From Candidatus Gastranaerophilales bacterium (GTDB lineage: Bacteria > Cyanobacteriota > Vampirovibrionia > Gastranaerophilales > Gastranaerophilaceae): a DNA stretch of 44,709 nucleotides. This document shows positions 35,855-44,282 of this stretch, one piece after another (the stretch's first letter is position 1; each line of letters opens with the position of its first letter). The translations under genes were made by a program, and so were the position numbers. The notes beneath the pieces are model-generated. The model made no database searches. It was not told the DNA's origin and was given only the letters and a program-made list of their open reading frames with translations. The stretch is taken from assembly GCA_944326115.1 (NCBI GenBank), contig CALVCQ010000017.1, positions 1-44,709 on the forward strand, read 5' to 3'.

Positions 35855-37513
35855 ATGTTTAATAACCCTGAAAACGAAAAATATAACGATAAATCAACAG
35901 AGAGATATGCGCTGTCTTCTGATACTGATTTTGATAAATTTTTAGATGACGGATACGGCAGGGCAAATACTTACAATGACTGTGCTGTTGACGGATATTG
36001 CAGTGTGGATCCTATTATTTATTCATTAATGGAAGTTCTTTTATACGAGCTTAAGCAGATTACATATTACTACATAAAAATGCAAGAACTCGGATACGAA
36101 AACAAAAAAGTAAAATCCGGTATTATCAATTATCTGTCCTTAATCCTTGTGGGATACGAATTTAACCGCAAAGAATTTGAAACTCTTTTAAACAACTTAA
36201 ACAAAGAAAAAGAAGTTGTAAAAGATACTTATATCCTTCTTTGTGAGAAAAAAAATCTTGACTGCCAGATTTTAAAATCCGGAATAAAATTCAAACACTT
36301 TGATCTTATGTCTATTGTAAACCAGGGTGAAAAACAGGTTATACAACGCAATAAAATTTTGAAAGCCGCTACCAAAAATTTGTATGAGATTATCTTGAAC
36401 CTGATTAAAAGTGCAAGTATAAGACTTGTAGAGCTAAAATACTATACAGAAGACTATCTGCCCGAAGAAGATGCTATACTAAAACTTTTTAACAATCTGA
36501 ATTTTTCAACGGCATCAGAAGAAAAGCTTGTCAGAAAAATTAATGAGTTTGCTCTGATTAACTATAAAATTCACATGAAATTGCACCGTTTTAAAGAAGA
36601 ATACTACGGCAATATTATGCTCAATGATGTTCAAATAGGAGTATCCGAAGGAAAGTCAATTCTTGTGTCAGGACAGAACTTAAAGGATTTGGAGAATCTG
36701 CTCGAGGCTGTAAAAGACACGGATATAAATGTTTATACCCACAACGGGCTTATTGTTGCGCATGCTTATCCAAAATTCAGGAACTTCAAAAATTTAAAAG
36801 GTCATTTTCAAATGTCATTAGATAGTGTACAGTTTGATTTTGCCTCATTTAAGGGTCCTGTGCTTATTATCAGAAACTTTCAGTATATGCTTGATAAGCT
36901 TTACAGGGGCAGGCTTTTTACTACTAATATTATTGCGGGCAAGGGAATGACCCGTATTGAAAACAGAGATTTTAAACCTCTTATAAACGCAGCCCAAGAT
37001 TCAAAAGGATTTGAACATAGTCACAAAATAGCAACGGTAAAAGTCGGATACGACGAAAAATACATAATGCAAAAAGCAGACGAAATTATTGAAAAAATAA
37101 AAAATAAAGCAATAAAACATCTGATAATCGTAGGACTTTTAAACCATTCACCGGTGCATTCAGTTTTCTTTAAAAGGATGGAAGAAAATCTGAACGATGA
37201 TGATTTTGTTGTTTCAACAATGATTCCGTCAAAAAAAGACAATATTTTGTATTTTGAATCATTTTTCAACTCGTCTTTGATATACAAAATACTCTCACAC
37301 CTTAAAGAATCAGTGAATTTTGACGCTTTTCCGATTTCTGTTTACATAACAACCTGCAACCAGCATACTATTTCGCATATTTTTAATTTAAAATATCTCG
37401 GTGTAAAAAATATTTATCTTCCAGTCTGTACATCTAGTGTAGTAACACCTAATATGATTAAATTTTTAAAAGATAAGTTCGGTTTTAAACAAACCGGTAT
37501 AAATCCTGAATAG
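35855..37513 (+). CDS. hybrid-cluster-protein (Hcp) homologue lacking the hybrid-cluster ligands
   Basis: A 552-residue protein whose length and order of motifs follow Hcp/hydroxylamine reductase: L-V-S-G-x-x-L-K-D-L-E, I-N-V-Y-T-H, A-H-A-Y-P-K, F-x-G-P-V-L, R-L-F-T-T, D-F-K-P-L-I, and a C-terminal G-V-K-N-I ... P-N-M-I-K-F-L-K-D-K-F-G. Aligned to the known ligands (D. vulgaris numbering), H244 is Q274, E268 is G298, C312 is F342, C406 is L429, C434 is I457, C459 is about N472 and E494 is N502. Of the four N-terminal 4Fe-4S cysteines only the last two remain (C43, C49, with the normal spacing of six). The reductase centre cannot form. A structural or regulatory role is likely. It is divergent from the M16 gene and convergent with acsC. 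Confidence 0.8.
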   Translation: MFNNPENEKYNDKSTERYALSSDTDFDKFLDDGYGRANTYNDCAVDGYCSVDPIIYSLMEVLLYELKQITYYYIKMQELGYENKKVKSGIINYLSLILVGYEFNRKEFETLLNNLNKEKEVVKDTYILLCEKKNLDCQILKSGIKFKHFDLMSIVNQGEKQVIQRNKILKAATKNLYEIILNLIKSASIRLVELKYYTEDYLPEEDAILKLFNNLNFSTASEEKLVRKINEFALINYKIHMKLHRFKEEYYGNIMLNDVQIGVSEGKSILVSGQNLKDLENLLEAVKDTDINVYTHNGLIVAHAYPKFRNFKNLKGHFQMSLDSVQFDFASFKGPVLIIRNFQYMLDKLYRGRLFTTNIIAGKGMTRIENRDFKPLINAAQDSKGFEHSHKIATVKVGYDEKYIMQKADEIIEKIKNKAIKHLIIVGLLNHSPVHSVFFKRMEENLNDDDFVVSTMIPSKKDNILYFESFFNSSLIYKILSHLKESVNFDAFPISVYITTCNQHTISHIFNLKYLGVKNIYLPVCTSSVVTPNMIKFLKDKFGFKQTGINPE

Positions 37514-37525
37514 GATTCTTATACA

Positions 37526-37598
37526 TTTTCATATTGTCAACTGACTCCGACTACTTGTTGAACCTGTGCAATAAGCAAGTTCAATATTTAACAATAAG
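37526..37598. repeat. 73-bp dispersed repeat, copy B
   Basis: It is the exact reverse complement of bases 1-73. It lies between the convergent Hcp-like and acsC genes. The adjoining 37599-37704 is unusually GC-rich (with GGCGCC and repeated CACTC/ACTCC words), unlike the surrounding DNA, and is probably the rest of the repeat; copy A is cut off by the window edge at this point. Confidence 0.9.
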
Positions 37599-37704
37599 TC
37601 CGGCACAGTCAACAAGCGCATGGGGTCACTTCCGTAAAATGCTAGACTCGGCGCCACTCGCACTCCGTGTACCACTCCTACAAGCGAGGTCCCACTCAGA
37701 CAAC

Positions 37705-38934
37705 TTAAGAAAATACACCCTCTTTACTTTTTATAAATTCTGGAATCTGACATGCCTCTATTGTTCCGACTACAATATCCCATTCAGGCATGGCTTCTTG
37801 CAACTCATCTTTCATGTGTGACAAAAGCCCCGGTATTATAATAGAGCGGTTATCTACTTTTTTGGCAAGTTCATAGTCCCTGACAGATTTTGCAACAAGA
37901 TCTGCTGTAAATTTGTCAGCCGACCAGGCGGTCAAAACACTCATTCCGTCCGACGGTGTAACAACAAGATAAGAGCCGCATTGAAGGGATTCCAGTTCAC
38001 CTGCAACGGCAAAATATGTAAGTGCAAAATTTGTTGTCAAAAATACCGGCGCATTTCTGTCAGGGTCATTAAACTCATATATTTTTGGCTCAACCTGCAA
38101 AGGCTTCTGGGGATTTGTATAAATGCTCTGTCTCAGTGTAAAAAGTGTTGATAAAAGAGCTTCATCAAAATCATTCAAAACAATTATGTTTGCATATCTG
38201 CAAATCAAAACAGAAGCAGCAGCGCATGCCTGTAATTTATCAAGGGTTTGAGGCAGTTTTACCATAACAGGATACGTTAATGGCTCATATCTGTTAAGAA
38301 TCGCAGCCCGTCTTATGTAAGTAAGTTCTTCTGCTATTTGCGCAACAGATTTGTGTCCGTACTCCAGTTCAAGAATTATATCCGTCTTCCCTTGTTCAAG
38401 AAGTTTTTTAGCATTTTTCTCAAGCTCTGATATACTGTCCGCACTGACTATTGTATATAAATCACTATCCGGAATGACAGAGATACCTGCATTTTTTATT
38501 TTATTTTGTGCTGTTTTTTGATTTGTTCCTGTGAGATATACGGCATCCGGCTTAAAACATTCACCGATTCTTTCTGTTTTGTAATTTTTTATCTTTTCGA
38601 GCTTGATATCAAATTCTTTATCCTCTGAATCAAGGTGAACAGCTATTACCGTCCTGTTGACAAAAGTTTTGTCATGCCGGAACATTACGGTTTCGCCCCC
38701 TGTAACAAGAGAATCGGATAACTTAATTTCGTGCTGTTGAATCTTTGAAGACTCGGCAAATTTTTCTTTTAATTCCTCAGGTACACAGGGACATTTTTCT
38801 ATTTCTATTTGCTTTTTTGCAAGCTTTAGAGCAAACGCCATACAGGTAGGGCATCCGCATTTTTTGCAGTTTGTGCTTTCCTCTTTTTTTGCTGCAGGCA
38901 GGTATTTAAAAATCTGTAAACCGGTTAGTTCCAC
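37705..38934 (-). CDS. acsC: corrinoid iron-sulfur protein large subunit (acetyl-CoA synthase gamma)
   Basis: A 409-residue CFeSP gamma subunit. The N-terminal 4Fe-4S domain has C-K-K-C-G-C-P-T-C ... C-P, a TIM-barrel domain follows, and the C-terminal cobalamin-binding part contains T-P-S-D-G-M-S-V-L-T-A-W-S-A and I-I-P-G-L. With AcsD it carries a methyl group on cobalt in the Wood-Ljungdahl pathway. It is somewhat shorter than typical (about 445). The GTG at 38934 is chosen: it overlaps the acsD stop as TAGTG, and the family N-terminus (E-L-T-G-L-Q-I-F-K-Y-L-P) begins there. The C-terminus abuts the GC-rich repeat. No other acs gene is in the window. Confidence 0.92.
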   Translation of the reverse strand: MELTGLQIFKYLPAAKKEESTNCKKCGCPTCMAFALKLAKKQIEIEKCPCVPEELKEKFAESSKIQQHEIKLSDSLVTGGETVMFRHDKTFVNRTVIAVHLDSEDKEFDIKLEKIKNYKTERIGECFKPDAVYLTGTNQKTAQNKIKNAGISVIPDSDLYTIVSADSISELEKNAKKLLEQGKTDIILELEYGHKSVAQIAEELTYIRRAAILNRYEPLTYPVMVKLPQTLDKLQACAAASVLICRYANIIVLNDFDEALLSTLFTLRQSIYTNPQKPLQVEPKIYEFNDPDRNAPVFLTTNFALTYFAVAGELESLQCGSYLVVTPSDGMSVLTAWSADKFTADLVAKSVRDYELAKKVDNRSIIIPGLLSHMKDELQEAMPEWDIVVGTIEACQIPEFIKSKEGVFS

Positions 38935-39836
38935 TATAACATTTCCTTTAATACTTTCACTGTGTCGGGATTCCACACCACTACGATATCCGCACCTGCA
39001 CTGATCATAGCGGAAGTGCCAGAAATTTCCCACATTGCCGCCCTGTCTTGATATTTTCCCCAGTTATCATCAAAGGTATCAGACTTTGCCTCTTTTGCTC
39101 GATATGATTCTTCACCGATAAAAGCTATAACCGGCATGTTTAGCATTGTATCTCCGTCAAAAGCAGCCTGCTTAATTTTTTCTATAATACTATAACCGTA
39201 ATCAAGTCCGTATCCGAGTCCGCCCATATCAGGATCAATAAGAATTCTGTCAGGATTCACCCCTTTGTCCACGGATAAAATATTCAGTTCCTTTGCCAGA
39301 TTTATATCGATAGGCGTTCTTAGAACAAGTATATGATTATATTTGGCTGTATAAGGAACTATTTTTTCATAAGTTTCTTCATCCGCAAATGCTATAATAC
39401 ATTCTTTCGGCGAATTTTCAGCAAGCAGAGGTAAAAGCTGTAAATCAATGCTGTTATTATTTGCACCTCTAAGAATAAAAGGTTTTTGAAATTGCGATAC
39501 AGTGTTTTTTAAAAACTTTTTTATATTTGATATTTCTTGTTCCGTTAAATCACCGGTTAAATTGAATTTTACAGAAATTAAATCAGCCTCTGAGCTGTTA
39601 GCATTTTGCAATATTTGTTCAACTGTTTTGTCTTTCCATTTTAATTTTATAATATCAGGATATCCCTCATTTATATTATATGGTATTTCCAGTGCAATAA
39701 GAGGATCTGCCATATTATTATTCTCTTTCATAAAGGGAAATGAACAACAGCCTCCTATCTTTATGTTTCCGAGGTTTGTTGTTCTTATTTTCTCTTTAAT
39801 ATTAAAATTGAAAATCTTTTGGTCTAAATTTTGCAT
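38934..39836 (-). CDS. acsD: corrinoid iron-sulfur protein small subunit (acetyl-CoA synthase delta)
   Basis: A 300-residue TIM-barrel subunit. Family stretches are D-P-L-I-A-L-E-I near residue 44, R-I-L-I-D-P-D-M-G-G-L-G-Y-G-L-D-Y-G-Y-S, L-N-M-P-V-I-A-F-I-G-E-E-S-Y-R-A-K-E-A and S-A-G-A-D-I-V-V-V-W-N-P. It pairs with AcsC to hold the corrinoid and is translationally coupled to it by a one-base overlap. The ATG has a TTGACA-17-TAAGAT promoter whose -10 is at -12 to -7, so the mRNA is probably leaderless. Confidence 0.9.
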   Translation of the reverse strand: MQNLDQKIFNFNIKEKIRTTNLGNIKIGGCCSFPFMKENNNMADPLIALEIPYNINEGYPDIIKLKWKDKTVEQILQNANSSEADLISVKFNLTGDLTEQEISNIKKFLKNTVSQFQKPFILRGANNNSIDLQLLPLLAENSPKECIIAFADEETYEKIVPYTAKYNHILVLRTPIDINLAKELNILSVDKGVNPDRILIDPDMGGLGYGLDYGYSIIEKIKQAAFDGDTMLNMPVIAFIGEESYRAKEAKSDTFDDNWGKYQDRAAMWEISGTSAMISAGADIVVVWNPDTVKVLKEML

Positions 39837-39842
39837 AGACCT

Positions 39843-39871
39843 ATCTTAAAAACTAAATAAGTTATTGTCAA
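39843..39871 (-). promoter_or_regulatory. promoter of acsDC, predicted leaderless
   Basis: On the minus strand a perfect TTGACA (39871-39866) and TAAGAT (39848-39843) are separated by 17 bp. The expected transcript start coincides with the A of the acsD ATG at 39836. The promoter begins immediately after the stop of the upstream gene. Confidence 0.6.
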
Positions 39872-39872
39872 T

Positions 39873-40148
39873 TTACACGGATTTTTTATATTGCTGAAGC
39901 GCAACATCAGAGCTTAATCTGTCAAAATTATTTTTAAATGTTGCAGCATGGTTTAAAATATGAACCTTAAACTGCGTAGGATCATCATAAATCCAAGGGA
40001 AATTATCAGTAGCGCATGCCGGTTTTTTGGGCGGAGACATCTTTTTCATCTGTTTTTCTATATTCTCAAGAGCCTCTCTTGTTGCTTTTTCAACATCCTG
40101 TGCTGACGGAATAAAAAGTGAATGTGAACGGGGATTAAAGTTGACCAT
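39873..40148 (-). CDS. 91-residue unknown protein
   Basis: Not recognised. It starts M-V-N-F-N-P-R-S-H-S, has a helical charged stretch (V-E-K-A-T-R-E-A-L-E-N-I-E-K-Q-M) and ends with N-H-A-A-T-F-K-N-N-F-D-R-L. AAGGAG lies seven bases before the ATG. No signal peptide or membrane segment. A terminator upstream isolates it from the kinase-like gene; acsDC follows downstream but with its own promoter. Confidence 0.65.
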   Translation of the reverse strand: MVNFNPRSHSLFIPSAQDVEKATREALENIEKQMKKMSPPKKPACATDNFPWIYDDPTQFKVHILNHAATFKNNFDRLSSDVALQQYKKSV

Positions 40149-40201
40149 AATAAACTCCTTGTTAATTGTAAATTGAATGGGGATATGTTAATTTTTTCAA
40201 T

Positions 40202-40234
40202 AAAAAACGTCAATTTATAAAATTGACGTTTTTT
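40202..40234. terminator. intrinsic terminator of the kinase-like gene
   Basis: A perfect 15-bp stem, AAAAAACGTCAATTT (40202-40216) with AAATTGACGTTTTTT (40220-40234), loop ATA, with T-runs on both strands. It lies just beyond the minus-strand stop at 40263. Confidence 0.92.
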
Positions 40235-40262
40235 TAGTATATATTTACAAATATTAATAAAA

Positions 40263-41528
40263 CTAAAATGCAGTCTGCATAGCATTAGGCAGCGGAGCAT
40301 TATATTTTGTTACAAGCTGCATAAAAGGAGAGTAATAGGTAACATGATCGTTATCCACAGAAATCAACTCTTTATTATTTTTAGATTGCTGCATATTAAG
40401 AGACTCTTCTGATGATTCACAGTCTATGTCAGAAAGGAAATAGTTGTCATGACCGATTGTATCGTTATAACACATACCGAGTGCATCAAAGTCAGGCATA
40501 TATCTGTTGATTTCAGCAGGTGATGTGAATTTTTTAAGAACGTGATTATGGTTCTGATATTCATATATGCAGGTGTTTTTATCGTGATCATAATAATACA
40601 AAGGAGCAATATTTCTGCAATTATTTAATGTAAGATATGAATCTATCAATGCAAGTGCACCGAGAGAAAAAGGTTCATTCAAACTCTTTTTATCTTCAGC
40701 AGCCATTTTAAATATATATTTCTTATCGGGTGTATATACACCAAAAACATTTTTATCAGTTTTTCCTTCCGTAAAATATTCAAAAGTATATTCCTTATTG
40801 CCAATTCTTAAAGGCGGTATATTCTCATTCATTTTAAACCCGCTGTATTGACAATAGGATCTAAGATAACCGTATATCTGATCAAAAACACCATCTTTAA
40901 AATCATCCGGCAAGCTGCCAATTTTTAAAGATCTGGTGCCGTTAAGTTCTTCATATTTATTCAATAAAGCAGCTTCTCTCCAGTCTGGTCTTAATTTTAA
41001 TAACGATTCGATACATTTTGCATCGTTATATTTTTTATCCATAAATAATTCAAATGCTTTTGTATATGGATTGTTTGGTAAAAAGAATTTTAAATTTTCC
41101 GAATTTTCACCGAGCAAATCTGTAAGTATTTTATAATTTTTTCCGGCATCACGTGCTCTGCCTGCAATATCATCAATAAGATCATAACTTAAATCCGAAT
41201 CTTTCAATATATCGCAAAACAACAGATTCATACTTTTTTTATCAGTTTTGATTTTCAAAAAAGCATCAAGCGGTTTTGTTTTATCAGTATTAACATACCA
41301 GGTATATTCATTACGCAGCTGTTCCAATGTTTTTTTATTATCATCATTGCCATTACCTTTAAAATTTACACCGAGTGCTGCCAGGTTTGAAGCATAAAAT
41401 TTTTGTGCCGGTTGTATATTTTCATAACACTTATGTTCAATGGATTTGCTGTCTGTGTTTTTATCTTGCACCTTACTAAAAGAAGGAGCTATTGTTTTAA
41501 AATTAATTTGTTCATTAGAAATTTGCAT
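40263..41528 (-). CDS. 421-residue protein with a possible protein-kinase-like C-terminal domain
   Basis: No firm family. The N-terminal 60 residues are polar and end in A-L-G-V-N-F-K-G-N-G, a short motif I associate with Gastranaerophilales proteins. Residues 240-400 read like a small kinase or phosphotransferase fold: Y-I-F-K-M-A (K274, possible ATP lysine), N-E-P-F-S-L (E285), a hinge-like C-I-Y-E-Y, G-H-D-N-Y-F-L (D361, N362) and S-V-D-N-D-H-V-T-Y (D392, possible metal Asp). These are inferences from spacing. AAAGGA precedes the ATG; a strong terminator follows. Confidence 0.7.
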   Translation of the reverse strand: MQISNEQINFKTIAPSFSKVQDKNTDSKSIEHKCYENIQPAQKFYASNLAALGVNFKGNGNDDNKKTLEQLRNEYTWYVNTDKTKPLDAFLKIKTDKKSMNLLFCDILKDSDLSYDLIDDIAGRARDAGKNYKILTDLLGENSENLKFFLPNNPYTKAFELFMDKKYNDAKCIESLLKLRPDWREAALLNKYEELNGTRSLKIGSLPDDFKDGVFDQIYGYLRSYCQYSGFKMNENIPPLRIGNKEYTFEYFTEGKTDKNVFGVYTPDKKYIFKMAAEDKKSLNEPFSLGALALIDSYLTLNNCRNIAPLYYYDHDKNTCIYEYQNHNHVLKKFTSPAEINRYMPDFDALGMCYNDTIGHDNYFLSDIDCESSEESLNMQQSKNNKELISVDNDHVTYYSPFMQLVTKYNAPLPNAMQTAF

Positions 41529-41613
41529 TATTTATATCCTTTCATCTTCATTAGTAATAAGTTTATAAATAATGCAATTTGATATTTATATTTTTTATCT
41601 TTACAAAATTTAA

Positions 41614-43146
41614 CTATTTAATCAAACTTTGCCCTGTCATCTCCTCAGGCTGTTTTATACCCAAAAGGGCTAAAACAGTCGGCGCAACATCACAAAGAGC
41701 ACCTGTCTCTTTAAGTTCATACTTGCCCTGACCGTTAATTAAAAGGAACGGAACAGGATTTGTTGTATGCGCAGTAAACGGTGCATGTGTAACAGGGTCT
41801 TCCATGCATTCGGAATTGCCGTGATCTGCTGTGAGCAGCATAATAACTCCGTTTTCTTTTGCTTTTTTTGCAATTTTTCCTACACAATTGTCTACTGTTT
41901 CACAGGCTTTTACAGCAGCTTCAAATACGCCTGTATGTCCGACCATATCAGGATTTGCAAAGTTTACAAGAATAAATCCGTATTCAGGATTATCCAGTGC
42001 TTTTAAGACATTTTCGCAGACCTGAGGAGCACTCATTTCCGGCTGCAAATCGTAAGTTGCAACTTTCGGAGAAGCAACCAGCGCTCTTGTTTCTAATTTG
42101 CCTGATTTTTCTTCTCCGCCGTTAAAGAAGAAGGTAATGTGAGCGTATTTTTCTGTTTCTGCTGTTCTGAACTGTTTAATACCGTTTTCATCAAGTACAT
42201 CCCCTAAAATATTAACTAATTTTTCAGGCGGGTAAGCTATAGGCAGAGGGAATGTTTCGTCATACTGTGCCATACAGACATAGTAGAGGTTCTTTCTTAC
42301 TGCTTTTCTTTCAAAACCGTCAAATTTTTCAAAAGTCACTGCTCTTGTGAGTTCTCTGGCTCTGTCAGGTCTGTAGTTAAAGAAAATGATTGCATCGTTA
42401 TCTTTGATTCTTGAGTCAGCATCAGAATTTGTTATTGTCGGTTCAACAAATTCGTCTGTTACATCTTTTGCGTAAGAAGCTTTAATTGCTTCATCAGAGT
42501 TTGCTGCTTTTTCACCTTCGCCAAAAAGCAGAGCATTATATGCTTTTTCTACTCTATCCCAGCGGTTGTCTCTGTCCATTGCCCAGTATCTGCCGGAAAT
42601 TGTAGCTATTTGAGGCAGACCGTATTTTTTGAGTTCTTCTTCCAGTTCTGCCAAAAAATTAACAGCACTCTTTGGAGGAGTATCACGACCGTCTAAAAAT
42701 GCGTGTACATAAACTTTTTTAAGCCCGTTTTGCGCAGCCATTTTTACAAGTGCTTTTACGTGGTCAAAAGAACTGTGCACCCCGCCTGTAGAAACAAGTC
42801 CGTATAGATGAAGCGAAGAATCATTTTTCTTTACATGCTCTATAGCAGCTTTGAACTCTTTGTTTTCAAAGAATTTACCTTCTCTTATTTCTTTATTTAT
42901 TCTTGTCAAATCCTGATATACAACACGACCTGCACCAAGATTCAGGTGACCAACTTCAGAATTGCCCATTTGTCCGTCAGGAAGTCCGACAAATTCTCCT
43001 GATGCATTGATTTGTGTATATTTTTCAGTTTTTTTTAGATTATCAAAATTTGGGGTATCTGCTGTTTTGGTAGCATCTTTTGTGCAGTTTGTATTTATTC
43101 CCCATCCGTCCATAATGCATAACAGCACTCTTTTATTATCAGTCAT
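41614..43146 (-). CDS. gpmI: 2,3-bisphosphoglycerate-independent phosphoglycerate mutase
   Basis: A 510-residue di-manganese enzyme of the alkaline phosphatase superfamily, converting 3- and 2-phosphoglycerate in glycolysis. The N-terminal metal Asp is in C-I-M-D-G-W-G; the phosphoserine loop is M-G-N-S-E-V-G-H; the substrate motifs H-A-F-L-D-G-R-D-T and Y-R-P-D-R-A-R and the C-terminal T-A-D-H-G-N-S-E follow. ATG 43146 is chosen because AAGGGAGA precedes it. Length is typical. Confidence 0.97.
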   Translation of the reverse strand: MTDNKRVLLCIMDGWGINTNCTKDATKTADTPNFDNLKKTEKYTQINASGEFVGLPDGQMGNSEVGHLNLGAGRVVYQDLTRINKEIREGKFFENKEFKAAIEHVKKNDSSLHLYGLVSTGGVHSSFDHVKALVKMAAQNGLKKVYVHAFLDGRDTPPKSAVNFLAELEEELKKYGLPQIATISGRYWAMDRDNRWDRVEKAYNALLFGEGEKAANSDEAIKASYAKDVTDEFVEPTITNSDADSRIKDNDAIIFFNYRPDRARELTRAVTFEKFDGFERKAVRKNLYYVCMAQYDETFPLPIAYPPEKLVNILGDVLDENGIKQFRTAETEKYAHITFFFNGGEEKSGKLETRALVASPKVATYDLQPEMSAPQVCENVLKALDNPEYGFILVNFANPDMVGHTGVFEAAVKACETVDNCVGKIAKKAKENGVIMLLTADHGNSECMEDPVTHAPFTAHTTNPVPFLLINGQGKYELKETGALCDVAPTVLALLGIKQPEEMTGQSLIK

Positions 43147-43170
43147 ATTTCGTCTCCCTTTATATACCAC

Positions 43171-43456
43171 TTAATTATATTATCTCTGCTAAAGAAAAAA
43201 CATAAAGCTTGATTAAACAAAAAACGAATAATTGTAATTTTTACACTAAATAGCCCGACCGGGTAATGGATTTTAATTCAATATGAAATAAAATTGGAAC
43301 AACGATACCCAAATAAATACGAAAGAATTTACTAAAATACTTCTCTTTAAAAAATCATTAAACAGAACATTAATTTTTCCGTATACTTCAAACCTGCACC
43401 TTTTAATTACAGGTTGTATTTATTTTACCCAATTTATCAAATATAGGAGTTTAACA
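43171..43456. other. intergenic region upstream of the 134-residue gene
   Basis: About 290 bp. It holds a small GC palindrome near 43252 (CCCGACCGGG) and a weak hairpin, AACCTG (43391-43396) with CAGGTT (43410-43415), in the presumed leader. I see no gene. Confidence 0.4.
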
Positions 43457-43861
43457 ATGTTACAAAAGAATTGCACTGCTGCACTACAAGAAATCGCACA
43501 GTGCCAGCCTCCGATGAGTACAAACATCAGTTTACTCAACACAGTGTGTACCATTCTCAACTTGAAACACAGACAAACAGAAGATGTACCCTACACAGCC
43601 GTATGCTCTGCGGTAAAAGCAAAGTCCCACGCTGACATATTTAATAAAAAATTTGTTGATTTGATAAAAGAGACTTTTGATTATATCTTAAATTTTGATT
43701 TATCAATTTACAGAAAAAATCTTACTTATGTTTCAAAAAAGGATTATAACAAACCATCAGCAAATTTCATTACTCCAAATATTGCTATTTATACAACAGG
43801 TGAAAAAACAGACACTGACATAATAAAAATATATGATATTATGAAAATTTTTAACGACTGA
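43457..43861 (+). CDS. 134-residue unknown protein
   Basis: Not recognised. It is cysteine-containing at the N-terminus (M-L-Q-K-N-C-T-A-A-L-Q-E-I-A-Q-C) and becomes Lys/Ile/Tyr-rich. The first 60 codons are richer in G and C than the second half. AGGAG lies 8 bases before the ATG, supporting expression. No signal peptide or membrane segment. Its stop is followed within 10 bp by a short match to the 73-bp repeat (TTGTCAACTGACT, 43870-43882). Confidence 0.55.
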   Translation: MLQKNCTAALQEIAQCQPPMSTNISLLNTVCTILNLKHRQTEDVPYTAVCSAVKAKSHADIFNKKFVDLIKETFDYILNFDLSIYRKNLTYVSKKDYNKPSANFITPNIAIYTTGEKTDTDIIKIYDIMKIFND

Positions 43862-44073
43862 CTCCACCTTTGTCAACTGACTACGGGTTTTGGTGTATTG
43901 GTGTTCGTATGGTTTGATATTCCATTTCGGAATGTTTTCTAAACTAACCCCGAGTTAAAATAGATCAAAACAGTCCTAAATACAGGGCATTTGAGTGGTT
44001 TTGTTCAAAGTATCCGCAATTTCAAAAGTAGTTGAAACAATACAACAATACACCGCAAATGGTATAAACATGC
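43862..44073. other. intergenic region, partial repeat only
   Basis: About 210 bp up to a strong terminator. It includes a 13-bp match to the end of the 73-bp repeat at 43870-43882. No ORF or RNA is recognised. Confidence 0.4.
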
Positions 44074-44100
44074 AAAGAGAGCCTCTTTGGCTCTCTTTTT
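44074..44100 (+). terminator. intrinsic terminator
   Basis: A perfect 10-bp stem, AAAGAGAGCC (44074-44083) with GGCTCTCTTT (44089-44098), loop TCTTT, followed by T's. It is the likely end of transcription from the 134-residue gene. Confidence 0.9.
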
Positions 44101-44249
44101 TAAATGGTGGGCGTAAAGCGGCGAAGTTCGAACTTTTTGAGATATATAAAAGAGTTGATTGAAGAACTCAAAAAGTCGGAAACAGTCTTACTTTTAGAAT
44201 ATTATAGACTTTTTAAACAAACATATATTGTATCAGAATATAACATAAA

Positions 44250-44282
44250 CTGTCATGCTGAACTTGTTTCAGCATCTAACCA
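44250..44282 (+). repeat. REP-like palindrome, left copy
   Basis: It contains ATGCTGAA (44255-44262), loop CTTGT, and TTCAGCAT (44268-44275), an 8-bp perfect stem. It is followed by CTAACCA. An inverted copy with a covarying stem is at 44613-44645. Confidence 0.85.

Noticed and set aside
35855..37513. Interpretation as a carbon monoxide dehydrogenase catalytic subunit
   Set aside because: The fold family is related, but the specific motifs (V-Y-T-H ... A-H-A-Y-P and the C-terminal G-V-K-N-I stretch) match Hcp, not CooS/AcsA.
37534..37821. 95-codon plus-strand ORF across the repeat and the end of acsC
   Set aside because: It is formed by the repeat and the antisense of acsC, has no ribosome site, and its composition changes abruptly at the repeat boundary.
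35855..39836. An Hcp-acsCD operon
   Set aside because: The genes are convergent and separated by a repeat and a GC-rich segment, so functional linkage is not supported by transcription, although both belong to anaerobic redox families.
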